Positions 11,607-12,380 of a stretch of DNA of 12,380 nucleotides are shown here, one piece after another; position 1 is the first letter of the stretch, and each line of letters begins with the position of its first letter. Below the pieces are notes generated by a model, which saw only the letters and a program-made list of their open reading frames with translations, ran no database searches and was not told the DNA's origin. Origin of the DNA: Anaerolineae bacterium (GTDB taxonomy: Bacteria; Chloroflexota; Anaerolineae; Anaerolineales; Anaerolineaceae); contig JACRAG010000401.1 of NCBI GenBank assembly GCA_016213455.1, positions 1 to 12,380 on the forward strand, read 5' to 3'. Made by a program: the position numbers and the translations under genes.

Positions 11607-12104
11607 ATGGGCAAGAAAAGCTTGATGGCGCTTATGTTCCTGTCAATGGTTTTCGGTTGCACCGGTTGCACCGAAAAAACAGCCACTAAAAACAAAGATC
11701 TCGTACTCAGCACCAATGTTGAAATGGATAAGACTGAACAGGATAACCTTAAGAAAGTTGTGCGTGAATTTATGGACGTATGCCGCCCTCTTCAGGATAA
11801 GTATATAGGAGATATCGAAAAGCTCGAATTCATAGGCAAGTACACGTGTGGTAAGGATTCATTTGATTATCGCTGCGAGAGTCATAAATGGTCTACTATG
11901 GTTTATTTAAAGCTGAAAATAAAAGAAGACGCAACTACCATACCCTCCAGCCTTCGCGCCTGGGGACATACCGAACATATCTATATCGGCGGCCCATCCA
12001 ACCCAGGGTTTACAATCTCGAAGTTCCCGCAACTATGTGGCAGTCAACCTTCAAATGATGGCGATGTCTTTTTACCCGCCCCGGGTATGGCTCAATTTTT
12101 CTAA
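11607..12104 (+). CDS. Putative secreted lipoprotein
   Basis: A 165-residue protein of unknown family. The signal peptide is MGKK followed by a hydrophobic core (LMALMFLSMVF) and a lipobox-like VFGC with Cys18 (or Cys21 of the repeated GCT). Thr at +2 would favour the outer membrane in Gram-negative hosts. The mature part has four further cysteines (59, 81, 90, 144), possibly two disulfides, and mixed charged sequence. The ATG at 11607 has a perfect AAGGAG six bases ahead; a start at 11577 lacks one. It is AT-richer than the phage operon and ends in its own strong hairpin, so it may be cargo (lysogenic conversion or exclusion) or a host gene next to the prophage end. Confidence 0.7.
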   Translation: MGKKSLMALMFLSMVFGCTGCTEKTATKNKDLVLSTNVEMDKTEQDNLKKVVREFMDVCRPLQDKYIGDIEKLEFIGKYTCGKDSFDYRCESHKWSTMVYLKLKIKEDATTIPSSLRAWGHTEHIYIGGPSNPGFTISKFPQLCGSQPSNDGDVFLPAPGMAQFF

Positions 12105-12144
12105 GCCAGAAGGGGTTTGAAGTGCCTCAAACCCCTTCTGGCTT
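12103..12144 (+). terminator. Terminator hairpin after the lipoprotein gene
   Basis: An 18-bp perfect stem: AGCCAGAAGGGGTTTGA (12104-12120) pairs with its exact complement (12127-12143), extended by one more A-T pair, around a 6-base AGTGCC loop. A short T run (CTTT) closes the right arm. The stem starts at the stop codon, so it is a strong end for the lipoprotein transcript and may work for both strands. Confidence 0.75.
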
Positions 12145-12229
12145 TGGCCATTCTCCAATCCTATCCAAACAGACCATATCTAACTGTTATGCAATGATAT
12201 TCCTGAAATACTGGCCAACATCTAACCCG

Positions 12230-12250
12230 CTTCCCACTTCCTTCCCACTT
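12230..12250. repeat. Tandem CTTCCCACTT repeat
   Basis: CTTCCCACTT occurs at 12230-12239 and again at 12241-12250, an 11-bp period. The stretch 12145-12380 holds no gene I can support; this repeat, a hairpin at 12274-12317 and a GGTTT-C-AAACC inverted repeat (12342-12352) are all I see. Such short pyrimidine repeats can be arm-type sites for integrases or end-binding sites, but no partner gene is in view. Confidence 0.4.
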
Positions 12251-12273
12251 TAGCCATTCAAAGCCAGAAACAA

Positions 12274-12317
12274 AAAGCGGCCTGAAATGGCGTTTTAACC
12301 ATATTCCAAGCCGCTTT
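12274..12317. other. Imperfect hairpin in the right flank
   Basis: AAAGCGGC (12274-12281) pairs with GCCGCTTT (12310-12317), and ATGG (12287-12290) with CCAT (12299-12302) inside it, around an AT-rich loop. A TATTTTTAAAA tract follows about 7 bases on, so on the + strand it could work as a terminator for a gene beyond the window, or be a structural element of the prophage border. Confidence 0.4.
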
Positions 12318-12380
12318 ACGGTATTTTTAAAAACTTACCTTGGTTTCAAACCACCCGGACAATCCGCTCCGAAATTCAAA

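Noticed and set aside
1..12380. tRNA, rRNA, CRISPR array, tyrosine integrase
   Set aside because: No cloverleaf, repeat-spacer array or integrase motif was seen anywhere in the window.

Overview
The window looks like the early (lysogeny and transposition) end of a Mu-like transposable prophage. Nearly everything from 10255 down to 97 is one tightly packed leftward operon of about twenty-one genes. They overlap by ATGA or TGATG junctions or are separated by a few bases, and many have good Shine-Dalgarno sites. Protein families typical of Mu-like phages are present in the expected order: a CI-type repressor facing away, a Ner-like HTH protein, the transposase A subunit, the AAA+ B subunit, DUF3164, gp16-family and finally a Mor-type activator. 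The host cannot be named from the sequence. GC-rich codon use and this gene repertoire would fit a Gram-negative proteobacterium or sulfate reducer (Desulfobacterota-like), but that is a guess.

Layout from right to left. 12145-12380 has no gene but holds direct repeats and a hairpin. 11607-12104 is an AT-richer lipoprotein gene ending in a strong terminator hairpin. 10862-11455 is a rightward CI-like repressor without a protease domain. 10777-10861 is the control region: a near-consensus leftward promoter (TTGACG, 17 bp, TATAAG) with one palindromic operator in its spacer and a second 30 bp away on the repressor's TTG start codon. 10270-10776 is a puzzle, because two plausible membrane-protein genes lie on opposite strands in the same codon register. 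Then come the Ner-like protein, a protein with a clamp-binding-like QLNLF motif, a small membrane protein, a ParB/KorB-like DNA-binding protein whose gene carries a perfect 22-bp palindrome, three 11-bp iterons, and the 719-residue transposase with a D-D-E triad.

Left of the transposase lie a zinc-ribbon protein, a helical protein, the MuB-like ATPase, two HTH proteins with cysteine tails, a small helical protein, DUF3164, DUF2786, a 31-residue membrane microprotein, gp16-family, several small Cys4 proteins (one Lar-like), two uncharacterised proteins, and a zinc-ribbon/MazG-like gene with an internal start. The operon closes with Mor, which in Mu switches on the middle genes. They would lie beyond position 1.

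Working model (inference): the repressor binds the two operators and silences the leftward promoter. On induction the early operon makes Ner-like protein to hold the switch off, A and B to transpose the genome, and Mor to pass control on. The items most worth a second look are the 22-bp palindrome in the ParB-like gene, the iterons before the transposase, the opposed ORF pair, the internal start in the zinc-ribbon/MazG gene, and the QLxLF motifs.
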